A stretch of 64,000 nt of DNA, taken from NCBI GenBank assembly GCA_016721385.1, contig JADKIE010000001.1, forward strand, positions 310,001-374,000. Reading direction: 5' to 3'. The DNA is from Chitinophagaceae bacterium (GTDB lineage Bacteria; Bacteroidota; Bacteroidia; Chitinophagales; Chitinophagaceae). A model generated the notes under the pieces. The model did no database searches and was not told where the DNA came from. It saw only the letters and a program-made list of their open reading frames with translations. This document shows positions 39,695-48,935 of the stretch, piece by piece (positions within the stretch are counted from its first letter, which is position 1; each line of letters begins with the position of its first letter). Position numbers and translations under genes: made by a program.

Positions 39695-42502
39695 TTACCA
39701 AATCATAAATGATTTTTGATCTCTGAAATCGGGGTTAACAATACGCATACTGTATCTGCCTCTTGCTAAATAACCGGGTACAATAAAATTGTCATCAATA
39801 AAATTAACTTGAATAATTAATTCTCGTTGATAAGCATCCTGACCTAAAGTATTAATTAACTGAATTTCGTAATGGCCTGGCTTAATATCTTTATATGTAT
39901 AATGTAAATTAGCACCACGCTGTACAGGGTTGCCATAAATCACAAACCCGCCGGGAATGCTTGAAGTGGTAAATGTTTTTTCGGTCCCATAAGCAATGCC
40001 TCCGTTATTTACAGCATAAGCTTTATAATAGTATGTAGCTCCCTGCACCAATCCATTTATGGTTGCAGAAAAATTACCTACACTTATATTAGTTGAAGAT
40101 ACTTTTGTGCCAAGGCCATTTGCCAATCCGCTTATTCCGCTATACTCAATACCATACGATGTTACAGGGCTGCAACCGATATCGCTTATATTGCCATTTA
40201 CCGTTGCGGAATTTGGTGAGTTGATTGTAGAAGAGCCGGTAACAACAGTTGCTACAGTATTTACGCCACTACCACTTACAGCCACATTAATAGTTGCTGC
40301 ACCACCACCACCTACAGGTAGGTTTCCGTTATAGGATTGAACCCCCGTTGGGCTAAATTTTACATATACTGTTTGAGTGTAAGGCCCAACAGCATGTGTT
40401 AAGCTTAAAGATGAAGTATATGTGCCTGCAGATGTTGTTGAGAAACTATAGCCATTTAAAGGCCCAACAGTTACATTTGCTGCCAACAAGCCGGTACTGG
40501 ATATGGAAAAAGAGTTAGGTCCAACTGTTGTGTTTATACAATTAACTCCAAAAGCCGTAAGCGGAGTTGCCGTTAATACAGGTGCAGAGGTTGTAAAAGA
40601 ACCCTGAGCACCATACGCTGTACCTCCACCATTTGTTGCATAAGCATGGTAGTAATAAGTTGTGCTTGGTGTTAATCCTGCAAGGGCAGAAGAAAAATTA
40701 GCTCCACTCAAATTAGTTGATACCACGGCAGTGCCCGTACCATTTGGAAAACCATTTGTTGTACTATACTCTATACCGTAAACAGTTACAGCAGTACATC
40801 CAATTGAAGGAATTGAGCCAGCTACTGTTGCAGAAACTTGTGTAATGCTACTTGCTGCGCCACTTGTAACTGTGGCAGCGGAATTAATACCGGCACCAGA
40901 GGCAAGTACACTTGTAGCAGGAGCTCCTCCTCCCGTTACAGATATACTTCCATTATAGGATTGTACCAATACAGGATTAAACTTCACAAAAATTTGTTGT
41001 GTATATGTACCTCCCGGTTGCGTTAGGTTTAATATTGTTGTATAAACTCCACCCGAAGTAGTTGAATACGTAAATCCTGCTAAAGCTCCAACAACAATAT
41101 CGGCTGTTGTAAGATTTGTTCCATTAATTGTAAAAGAGTTTACGCCTGATGTTGTGTTTATACATACATTTCCAAAAGCAGTAAGCGGTGTTACCGTTAC
41201 AACAGGTGTTAATGCAATAGTTGTAAATGTTTGTTGTGTTCCATAAGCGGTGCCTCCCCCATTGGTTGCATATGCATGGTAATAATAAGTTGTACCTGCA
41301 ATTAAGCTTGCTACATTTGATGAGAAGTTACCACCGCTTAAATTAGTTGATGCCACCGGAGTACCTGTGCCATTAGGAAATCCATTGGTTGTGCTATACT
41401 CAATTCCATAAGCCGTTACAGCAGAGCAACCATTTGCACTAATATTACCTGCAAGCGTAGCCGTAGTTTGTGTAATTGCACTTGCAGCACCTGTTGTTAC
41501 AGTTGCTAACGTGTTAATACCTGCGCCTGAAGCAGCCACATCAACAGAGGCTGCACCACCACCGCCAACTGGTATATTACCGTTATATGATTGAACAGCC
41601 GTTGGCGTAAACTTTACAAATATTTGTTGAGAATATGATCCGCCGGGTTGGGCTAAACTTAACGAAGTGGTATATGTACCTGCAACTGTTGTTGAATATG
41701 TAAAACCTGCCAATGCGCCAACTGTTACATTGGTTGCATTAAGTGTTGTACCCGTTATTGTAAATGAGTTTGCTGCTGTGTTTGTATTAATACAAACATT
41801 GCCAAATGCAGTTAAGGTTGTTGCAGATAATGTTGGTGATGCTCCACCGCAGTTATTTGCTGCAGATGCACCATTTCTTGGTACAGGATTGGTAACCACA
41901 TCAAAATCCAAATTATTATTATCCGTATCTGTACATCCTAATGTTTTACGAACACCACCTAGTGTATTACTTAATGCTACTCCATTATTAACTGTTGTAC
42001 CACCTTCTCCATTATTAGCAGCGCCAAACGATACAAGATCGATAATTGAGCTACTTGGCAACGTACATGTAGTAGCTGTGGCACCGCAACCCAATGCAGT
42101 AGCAATATTAGCCAGTGCAACTTTACCCGAAGATGCACTCATGGTAATGTTAGAAGTAATAATATCTGGTGTAACAGGTAAGGCTGCACCAACTGTGCCT
42201 GCAGCTCCGAACTGAATGAGCAAATATTTACCGGCAGCAATTGAAGTACCTGCAGGGAAAGCATATACATTGGTTGCAACAGATCCAAAATTGCCCGTAG
42301 CAGAACCATATTGAATTGAAAAACCTGTAAGCACCTGTGTAGTATTGCTTACATTATGTAATTCTACATAATCGTACATATAAGTTGGTGTACCCGATGT
42401 TGCACCTCCGCCACCATAAACCTGACTTATTACAACTGTTGTTGATTGAGAAAAACTTATTAAGCCCGAAAGGACTAAAATAAGTGTAAATATTTTTTTC
42501 AT
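39695..42502 (-). CDS. Secreted lamin-tail-domain protein with three 205-residue repeats, T9SS cargo
   Basis: 935 residues, uninterrupted. Signal peptide MKKIFTLILVLSGLISFSQ. A lamin-tail domain (about 21-200) has VVISQVYGGGG, DYVELHNVSN and SIIDLVSFG. Three repeats follow (about 222-428, 434-639, 641-847). Each has an Ig-like half beginning LTAFGNVCINT and a fibronectin-like half ending YYYHAYATNGGGTAYG. The C-terminus (about 850-935, GHYEIQLINTLGQDAYQREL, YSMRIV) looks like a type A T9SS sorting domain. Lamin-tail domains are often joined to secreted nucleases. Next to DUF5689 and TonB genes in the same direction. Confidence 0.85.
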   Translation of the reverse strand: MKKIFTLILVLSGLISFSQSTTVVISQVYGGGGATSGTPTYMYDYVELHNVSNTTQVLTGFSIQYGSATGNFGSVATNVYAFPAGTSIAAGKYLLIQFGAAGTVGAALPVTPDIITSNITMSASSGKVALANIATALGCGATATTCTLPSSSIIDLVSFGAANNGEGGTTVNNGVALSNTLGGVRKTLGCTDTDNNNLDFDVVTNPVPRNGASAANNCGGASPTLSATTLTAFGNVCINTNTAANSFTITGTTLNATNVTVGALAGFTYSTTVAGTYTTSLSLAQPGGSYSQQIFVKFTPTAVQSYNGNIPVGGGGAASVDVAASGAGINTLATVTTGAASAITQTTATLAGNISANGCSAVTAYGIEYSTTNGFPNGTGTPVASTNLSGGNFSSNVASLIAGTTYYYHAYATNGGGTAYGTQQTFTTIALTPVVTVTPLTAFGNVCINTTSGVNSFTINGTNLTTADIVVGALAGFTYSTTSGGVYTTILNLTQPGGTYTQQIFVKFNPVLVQSYNGSISVTGGGAPATSVLASGAGINSAATVTSGAASSITQVSATVAGSIPSIGCTAVTVYGIEYSTTNGFPNGTGTAVVSTNLSGANFSSALAGLTPSTTYYYHAYATNGGGTAYGAQGSFTTSAPVLTATPLTAFGVNCINTTVGPNSFSISSTGLLAANVTVGPLNGYSFSTTSAGTYTSSLSLTHAVGPYTQTVYVKFSPTGVQSYNGNLPVGGGGAATINVAVSGSGVNTVATVVTGSSTINSPNSATVNGNISDIGCSPVTSYGIEYSGISGLANGLGTKVSSTNISVGNFSATINGLVQGATYYYKAYAVNNGGIAYGTEKTFTTSSIPGGFVIYGNPVQRGANLHYTYKDIKPGHYEIQLINTLGQDAYQRELIIQVNFIDDNFIVPGYLARGRYSMRIVNPDFRDQKSFMIW
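39962..41839 (-). repeat. Triple tandem repeat within the lamin-tail gene
   Basis: Three coding units of about 205 codons, at roughly 41839-41219, 41203-40586 and 40582-39962. Units 1 and 2 are the most alike. All keep CINT, QSYNG and YGIEYS landmarks. Confidence 0.75.
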
Positions 42503-42660
42503 GTGTTATTATTTATTATTTTTTTGCTGCATGGAACCTATCTGCTGTCAGGCAGGTTCGCCGATAAACATTTGGGTTGGTGTCAACTTTTTGTTTTGGG
42601 TCATTTCATAACTATTTTATATTATGTTCTGTGTTGAGTACAGGTAGTAATCGAAATTTA

Positions 42661-42697
42661 TTTTAAGAATCATGCTTACTACGCATGATTCTTAAAA
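42661..42697 (-). terminator. Terminator of the DUF5689 gene
   Basis: TTTTAAGAATCATGC and GCATGATTCTTAAAA form a perfect 15-bp stem with loop TTACTAC, 13 nt past the stop at 42710. In the 207-nt gap a second weaker hairpin lies at about 42534-42558. Confidence 0.85.
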
Positions 42698-42709
42698 TAT
42701 TTAAACCAT

Positions 42710-44065
42710 TTACTGTCTGGTTACTCTGATATCATCAATTTCAAAATTGGTTGTTCTTCCTCCCGACACACTACCGGTATATTTAAATGCTATATTAATA
42801 GTTTGGCCGGCATAAGCTGCCAAACTTATGTTTCCTGTATTTGCAAAAGAGCTATATGTACTTGAATTATTTGTTGCAGTATTACCCGGTATTTGAGCAT
42901 TTGTAGTTATTTGTGTCCAAGTAGCCGTGTTAGGGTTATTGCTACCGGTATAATTTGTAGATACAAAAGCATGTAATGTAGTTGGGCCAGTTGCAAATTG
43001 ATATGCTGTACTAAAACCAAATTGAGGTGTTATACCGGAGGGTAATGTAATGGCAGGTGTAATTAACCAAGCGGTATCGGCATTTAAACTTGTACCAAAT
43101 GCAGTTACTTTTACAGCCTTACCAGAAGTTCCAAAAACGGTGTTTTTATATTGTGCAATTGTATTTGGGGCTATGTTTTTCCAACCCGGGAAAGCAAAAT
43201 CAAGATTATTATCGGCTGTAGTTAATGAGGTAAAATATTCTTCAAAAAGATTACAACGTCCGCCATTAAACTTTACATCCTCAGCATTGCGTAAAATTAA
43301 TTGCTTGGTAGAACCAAAGGTTGTGTAAATAGCTACCACATTACCATTACCGGCCGGAACTGTTTTTGAAGCAAAATTTGCGTAAGCGCTTGTACGAATT
43401 ATTATAGTGTTACCGGAGCAATCTTTAATATCTAAATTTACTGTACTCTTATAGGCAGATGTATCAGAAAATGTTTTTGATGGATCTGCAAACTCATATC
43501 CGTTTAATTGAATTAAACATCCCAAATATTGATCTTGCATGTTTGTACCTAATTGGCTTTGCGAAACCACAATGGGTGTTACCGGATTATTAATTGAACC
43601 ACCTACAACATACTTGCTTATTAAGTTAGATGGAATTCCTTCTAAAGAAGGTAAACCTGCTACAGTAGCTTTAATACCAAGTTCCATAGTGCCATTGTAA
43701 TCGCTAATGCATAAATCTTTACACTTAATAAATATTTTACGGCCTACAGGATAAGTGCCGTACAAACTATTTGCATCTAACAATATTTGCAAACCACCTG
43801 TGGCATCTTGTATAAATAGTTGCTTGTATAGGTTGCCGCTTTCATCATCGGCAACTACCACACCCGAGATAACCAAATCAGATGAAATTACATCATAGGC
43901 TCCTGCTGTTGTGTGTAAAGCTTTTAATGCTTTTATGGATGTATTGGCCACCATTTGCGGATCGGTTGCTCCGGGAGGGTTATCAAATGATTTTTTACAG
44001 GCATTGAAAGTAACGGCTGTTACAACCATCATTACAAGCGTCATTAATTTAAAAATCTTGTTCAT
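42710..44065 (-). CDS. DUF5689 lipoprotein with choice-of-anchor domain
   Basis: 451 residues. Lipobox in VTAVTFNACKK (Cys23). The N-terminal DUF5689 domain (about 45-270, SSDLVISGVVVADDESGNLY, KQLFIQDATGGLQILLD) resembles an OB-fold nucleic-acid-binding domain. The C-terminal choice-of-anchor/cleaved-adhesin-type beta sandwich (about 280-450) has FPGWKNIAP, AWLITPAITLPSG and NFEIDDIRV. It lies between the TonB receptor and the lamin-tail gene in one direction, so it may be a surface lipoprotein partner of the receptor. Confidence 0.85.
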   Translation of the reverse strand: MNKIFKLMTLVMMVVTAVTFNACKKSFDNPPGATDPQMVANTSIKALKALHTTAGAYDVISSDLVISGVVVADDESGNLYKQLFIQDATGGLQILLDANSLYGTYPVGRKIFIKCKDLCISDYNGTMELGIKATVAGLPSLEGIPSNLISKYVVGGSINNPVTPIVVSQSQLGTNMQDQYLGCLIQLNGYEFADPSKTFSDTSAYKSTVNLDIKDCSGNTIIIRTSAYANFASKTVPAGNGNVVAIYTTFGSTKQLILRNAEDVKFNGGRCNLFEEYFTSLTTADNNLDFAFPGWKNIAPNTIAQYKNTVFGTSGKAVKVTAFGTSLNADTAWLITPAITLPSGITPQFGFSTAYQFATGPTTLHAFVSTNYTGSNNPNTATWTQITTNAQIPGNTATNNSSTYSSFANTGNISLAAYAGQTINIAFKYTGSVSGGRTTNFEIDDIRVTRQ

Positions 44066-44104
44066 ACTATTTATTTTAAAAAGTTTATTTATTGGTTTAT
44101 ATTA

Positions 44105-46685
44105 TTAAAAGCGAATACCTACACTGGCAAAGAAATTAATACCATATGCGTAAAAACGTTTATCCGGAAATTTGTTTGTATTTTTTTCTGCAAAATCAAA
44201 ACGCAATTGCTCATAACCACCCGAAACAATGTTTCTGTTATCCAAAATATTATTTACCCCAACATTAAATACAAGAAAAGTTCTTTTCTTTAAGTAATTG
44301 AATTTACGATTCATTAACCACGAATATCCTGCAAATGCATCTAAGGTGTATTGATGGTTTAATTCAGTTTGATCAATAATTTGGCGCCATTTTTCCGAAT
44401 CTTCCGGCACGCCACTTACAGCAGCTGCTGTACGACGAATAGGATTAAAACTCAAGTACATTTTATTAAAGTAGTTGAAGTTTACGTTTACAAACCAAAA
44501 TTTAGGCGAACGGTAATCAAATCCTGCGGTAAAAGCTTGTTGCGGCGTAGGCACATAAAAATCTTTTGAATAAACCACATCATTCAATGATAATACCGAT
44601 GCACTGTTATCGGCAGTTACAGTAGCACTTTGGCGGGTATTATAGGTGTACTGGCCAATTGCCGCAGCTCCTGTAAAACTTAAACCTTTATACACTTTTG
44701 CTTCTACTCCAAACTCTACACCCATATGTACTTTACCAATATTACTTACAGCATAGTTTACAAAATTTTGGAACTCATCGCTATAAAAAGTTAATACATC
44801 CAACCCGTTTTTAAACTGCGTAAAATATCCGTTCGCTCTTATTTTTAATTTTGGAGCATTCATTACATATCCGGCTTCTGTTGAAAGTATTTCTTCCGAT
44901 TTTAAATTATCCTGTACAAAATCTCTGGTTCTTGGTGCAATAAAAGCATTTTCAAAAATGGCGCCTTGAACCGTAAGACCCGTTTGCATATACATAATTA
45001 CGTCCGTCAATTTTATACGTTAAACCTGCTTTAATACCTGAGTTGTAAAAATTATATGTGGAAGATTTTCCGTAAGAGTTACCCTGAAATAAACCTGTTT
45101 TTACATTGCCATACCGGAAAAAGCTTGTGTACGAATGTTCGGTTGCGGCAAAGATGTCAATTTTTCTAAATTTAAAAACCCCTTGCATCCATACAGATCC
45201 TTTCTTTATATTAATATCATAATTGTATCCAAACTTATCGCCAACACCCAATATTCTGTTAGGATTATTTACATCGTTTTGACCTGCATCAGAATTAGTT
45301 GGAAAATCTCTTTCGCCAAACTGATTAATATCTACATAGAAATCGCCGCCCAATAAATCATTTACTTTTTTATAATAATGATTGGTTTGCGCCTGATAAG
45401 TAGCACCTGCAGTAAAAATAACGTTCTCTGAAACAGATGTATTTAATACCGTATTAAAGTTATATTTAGTTGTGTTCACCACTCTTTCCTCTAAAATGTA
45501 ATGCGATCTTTTTCCTGCATAATCATTCCCTGCTATGCCATTGGCATTATGCACTACATCGTAAGAAGCATAGTTGGTTTGGTAAAGCTTGTCCCAATTT
45601 ATTTGACGTTTGTTTATATCATTTCTTAACTCTGTAGCAATTTGAGCTGCTAACGATGAATCAAACTGATAACTTGGTAAATAACGATAGTAATCCGGTC
45701 TTGGATCGGCTGCATTGTACCAATCTAATCCGGTTGTGCTTCTATTGCCATAAGTTGCCGAAATGGCGGTTACTAAAGATGTTTTATCGCTAACTTTCCA
45801 GTCGTGTGTTATGATAGCAACCGGCTGAAATGTTTTGGCAACACTTGAATTTCTTTTTTTACCGTTTTGATAACCCCAATACGGATTATAAAAATTATCG
45901 CCGGCCAAATTCACCATTTCGGTTACAGATGCTCCTTGACGGCCATTTTCTGTTGGTGTGCCAAATGCTACAAAGGATAACAAATGACGATCGTTAAAGC
46001 GTTTATCTACGCCTGTAAAAAACGACCACCCATCATAATATGTACCATCTGTAAACCCTTCGTCTGCCCATCGGCGTGAGCCCGAGAAAGTAAATGCCCA
46101 ACCCTTCATATTTAAACCGGTAGAGTGCGTAAGCATTATACGGTTATTATAATTACGGTTAGATATAGCATAATTAAAACTTGTTTGCTTTCTTTGATGT
46201 GAGGCACGGGTATCAAAATTGGTTAATCCAGCCAAATCGCCATAGCCAAAGGTTGTAGATTTTAGGCCAGATGTTGTTTCTCTGTTACGCAACACATCGT
46301 TTAAACCTCCCCATTGGCCATAAGGAGTAAAACCGTTATCGAGGTTTTCCATTGGAGCTCCGTTAATAAATGTGTTAAATTGATCGGCATCATAACCTCT
46401 TATTCTAAAACGCACAGCACCAAATTTAAAAGTAGCTGCATTTAAAAATGGATCTCTTCCTGCACTTAATTGTGAAGAAATGTTTTGTGCACTTCCATCT
46501 TGCCCATCGCTTTCATCTAACGATATTACAGGAATATTATCCTGCTGATTTTCTCTTAAAGTTTCAACAATTGTTGTGTCGGGGTTAGCCGGGTTTACCG
46601 TAGGCTTTTCTACCTGCGAAAATGCTTTTGGCAAAACAGCAACCGAAAGCAACATAGATAGCAGCCATAGCTTATTCTTACTCAT
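44105..46685 (-). CDS. TonB-dependent outer-membrane receptor (frameshifted)
   Basis: Signal peptide MSKNKLWLLSMLLSVAVLPK. A plug domain (about 70-170) has RFRIRGYDADQFNTFINGAP and MENLDNGFTPYGQWGGLND. A long beta-barrel follows. The frame breaks near 45000-45010 (INFTD/DGRNYVYANG region, next frame resumes at TGLTVQGAIFENAFIAPR). The barrel continues to the aromatic-rich end GINFFASVGIRF. Joined length about 860 residues. No N-terminal carboxypeptidase-regulatory domain and no SusD partner, so it is not a classical Sus pair. It probably imports a ligand handled by the DUF5689 lipoprotein and the nearby nuclease. Confidence 0.9.
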
Positions 46686-46802
46686 CGTAAATAGTTTGTT
46701 AAAAAAGTCTGCAAATGTATGCCATAAATAGGGTTTTAGGCATTATTTTTAAAGATTAACGCTATAATCATATTAAGTTGTGGATAATCTAAAATAGAAA
46801 GA

Positions 46803-46810
46803 TAACTTTG
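46803..46810 (+). promoter_or_regulatory. -7 element of the nuclease-like gene
   Basis: TAACTTTG matches TAnnTTTG, 20 nt before the ATG at 46831. A TTG lies about 22 nt upstream (near 46778), a plausible -33 element. Confidence 0.65.
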
Positions 46811-46830
46811 CTACCTCTTATATAAAAAAC

Positions 46831-47874
46831 ATGAATAGATTTTTAATAACCGCCTCAATATTAATTGTATCTTTTTCAACTAGTTATGCTCAAAAAGATA
46901 AATTCCATCCGGCAATAATCGGGTTTTACAATCTGGAAAATTATTACGATACAGTAAATAACCCCAAAGTGGATGATGATGAATTTCTGCCCAATAGTGA
47001 ACGTCATTACGGCACACATATATTTACTGATAAAGTGGAAAGGCTTTCATCTGTAATTGGACAATTGGGTACCGAAGTTAACCCCGATGGTGTAGCATTA
47101 TTAGGTGTTGCCGAAATTGAAAACGATACGCTACTTAACATACTTGTAAATAGCAAAAATTTAAAGAGTCGGAATTTAAAAATTGTGCACTACAATTCGC
47201 CGGATATAAGAGGAATTGATGTAGGATTACTTTATAACCCAAAGTATTTTAAACCGCTGTATAGTGCCCCACTTTTTGTGAAACTTCCGGGAGGCTCTAA
47301 AGAATCTTTTTTAACCCGAGATGTTTTGTATGTAAAAGGAGTTTTAGATGGCGATACCATTCATGTACTGGTAAATCACTGGCCGTCCCGTTCAGGTGGC
47401 GAGGAACGCTCTATACCAGCCAGAGCTGCGGCAGCTGGTGTTGCAAAAAAAGTGGTTGATTCTTTAATGGCCCTTAACCCAAAAACAAAAGTGGTAATTA
47501 TGGGAGATTTAAATGACGATCCCATAAGCCCGAGTTTAACCAAAACATTGGGTGCAAAAGGTAATGCTGCAAGTGTAAAAGACGGCGGGCTTTTTAATCC
47601 TTGGGTTGATTTTTATAAAAAGGGGATTGGCACCATTGCTTATCAGGATTCATGGGGATTATTTGATCAGGTAGTTGTATCGAAAGAATGGCTTAGTAAA
47701 GAACAAACCGGCTACTTTTTTTATAAAGCATCTATTTATAACAAAGAATTTTTAGTACAACAAACCGGAAAATTTAAGGGTTATCCAAAAAGAACCTGGG
47801 ATGGAACAACATACAATTACGGTTATAGCGATCACTTTCCTGTTTATATAACCATGTTAAAAAAAGTAAAGTAG
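46831..47874 (+). CDS. Exported endonuclease/exonuclease/phosphatase family protein
   Basis: 347 residues, intact, with signal peptide MNRFLITASILIVSFSTSYA. All catalytic blocks of the DNase I-like EEP fold are visible: FYNLENYYD (Asn), VAEIENDT (metal Glu), LVNHWPSR (His), IMGDLNDDP (Asp/Asn), WGLFDQVVV and YSDHFPVYI (Asp-His pair). It probably cleaves extracellular or periplasmic nucleic acids or phosphodiesters. It is divergent from the TonB receptor and convergent with the PorP gene (5 nt between stops). Confidence 0.92.
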   Translation: MNRFLITASILIVSFSTSYAQKDKFHPAIIGFYNLENYYDTVNNPKVDDDEFLPNSERHYGTHIFTDKVERLSSVIGQLGTEVNPDGVALLGVAEIENDTLLNILVNSKNLKSRNLKIVHYNSPDIRGIDVGLLYNPKYFKPLYSAPLFVKLPGGSKESFLTRDVLYVKGVLDGDTIHVLVNHWPSRSGGEERSIPARAAAAGVAKKVVDSLMALNPKTKVVIMGDLNDDPISPSLTKTLGAKGNAASVKDGGLFNPWVDFYKKGIGTIAYQDSWGLFDQVVVSKEWLSKEQTGYFFYKASIYNKEFLVQQTGKFKGYPKRTWDGTTYNYGYSDHFPVYITMLKKVK

Positions 47875-47879
47875 AAGAG

Positions 47880-48892
47880 TTAAAATTTAGGGCAAAGCGA
47901 TTGTCTATCTGTAGTAGACGGATAAAATCCTTTTTTTACAATACTTATTTCGCTTGCACCACGGTAGTTGTTATATTTATTTAAAGAAGATAGGGTAACA
48001 TCATAACTGTACAAAAACTTAAAATTACCCAGCTCTAATCCAACCATTGGTGCTACAGCATCTTTAAACCTGTAGTAAATACCGGCAACCAATTGCTGAT
48101 CGCCAAATTCGCTCAATTTATAATTAGCATTTACACCTAAAACCAATTCGCTTGCTTTTGCCTGATTGGTGTAATAAACATTGGGGTTAATAATAACTCT
48201 ATCGGCTACACGTAAAATAGCATTTACAAAACCAATATGCCGCATGGGTATTCGGCCGTCATTTGTTAAGTCGTTAAAAAAAGTTTCTTTAGGCCTGTTT
48301 ACATGGTGTATAGAATAACCGGCATTTATATAAACATTCTCCTCAGGAAAATATGCATAATTCATTCCGACTTGTACATCAATATAATCTACATTTAAAT
48401 TAGCAAACGAAACCGTAGTTGGTAACCGACCGTCAAAAAACTTACCGTCAAACTGATCGGGGAATGTAAGTTTGGTATTATCTATACGTTTACTGGCCCA
48501 ACCAACATTAAATCCGGCACTAACAAGGCTACTATTACCCAACATTTGATGATATGCTAACGAGCCATAGAATTTTGTACTTTTCATACTACCGCTACCT
48601 ACCACATCACTTATCCAATACCTAGCCAGCCATTTTCTAATTTATCTCTAAACAACTGGGCATCGCCAAAGGCACTCATCGTTTTGTAAGGCACACTCAT
48701 AACAGTACTCCATTGGTTTCGGTAATTTATTCCCATGCGATAATCGGCATCGGGGATAAAACCTGTATTTGCTGGGTTTGTTGTTAAGGGAGAATTAAAG
48801 AATTGAGAAAAGTGCAGATCTTGCCCAATGCAAAACTTGCTTTGCAGTAACAAAGCCGTAGAAAAAAATAGTATTGTAAAGTACTTGCTCAT
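47880..48892 (-). CDS. PorP/SprF family T9SS membrane protein (frameshifted)
   Basis: Starts MSKYFTILFFSTALLLQSKF with a signal peptide, then the family hallmark QDLHFSQFFNSPLTTNPANT and GINYRNQWSTV. After LENGWLGIG the frame shifts near 48610 and continues VVGSGSMKSTKFYGSLAYHQ and later barrel strands. Joined length about 337 residues. PorP/SprF proteins are outer-membrane partners for surface attachment of T9SS cargo with type B C-terminal domains. Its neighbour upstream is exactly such a cargo. Confidence 0.92.
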
Positions 48893-48935
48893 TTATTTCT
48901 TATTCCTGATTCCTAGTTTCTTATTTTCAATTTAA

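Noticed and set aside
41667..42215. 182-codon plus-strand frame inside the lamin-tail gene
   Set aside because: Low-complexity antisense of Ala/Thr/Gly-rich coding sequence; the minus-strand gene has a signal peptide and domains.
42534..42558. Imperfect hairpin GAACC...GGTTC as a mobile-element end
   Set aside because: Short and bulged, no inverted partner or transposase nearby; probably incidental or a minor leader structure.
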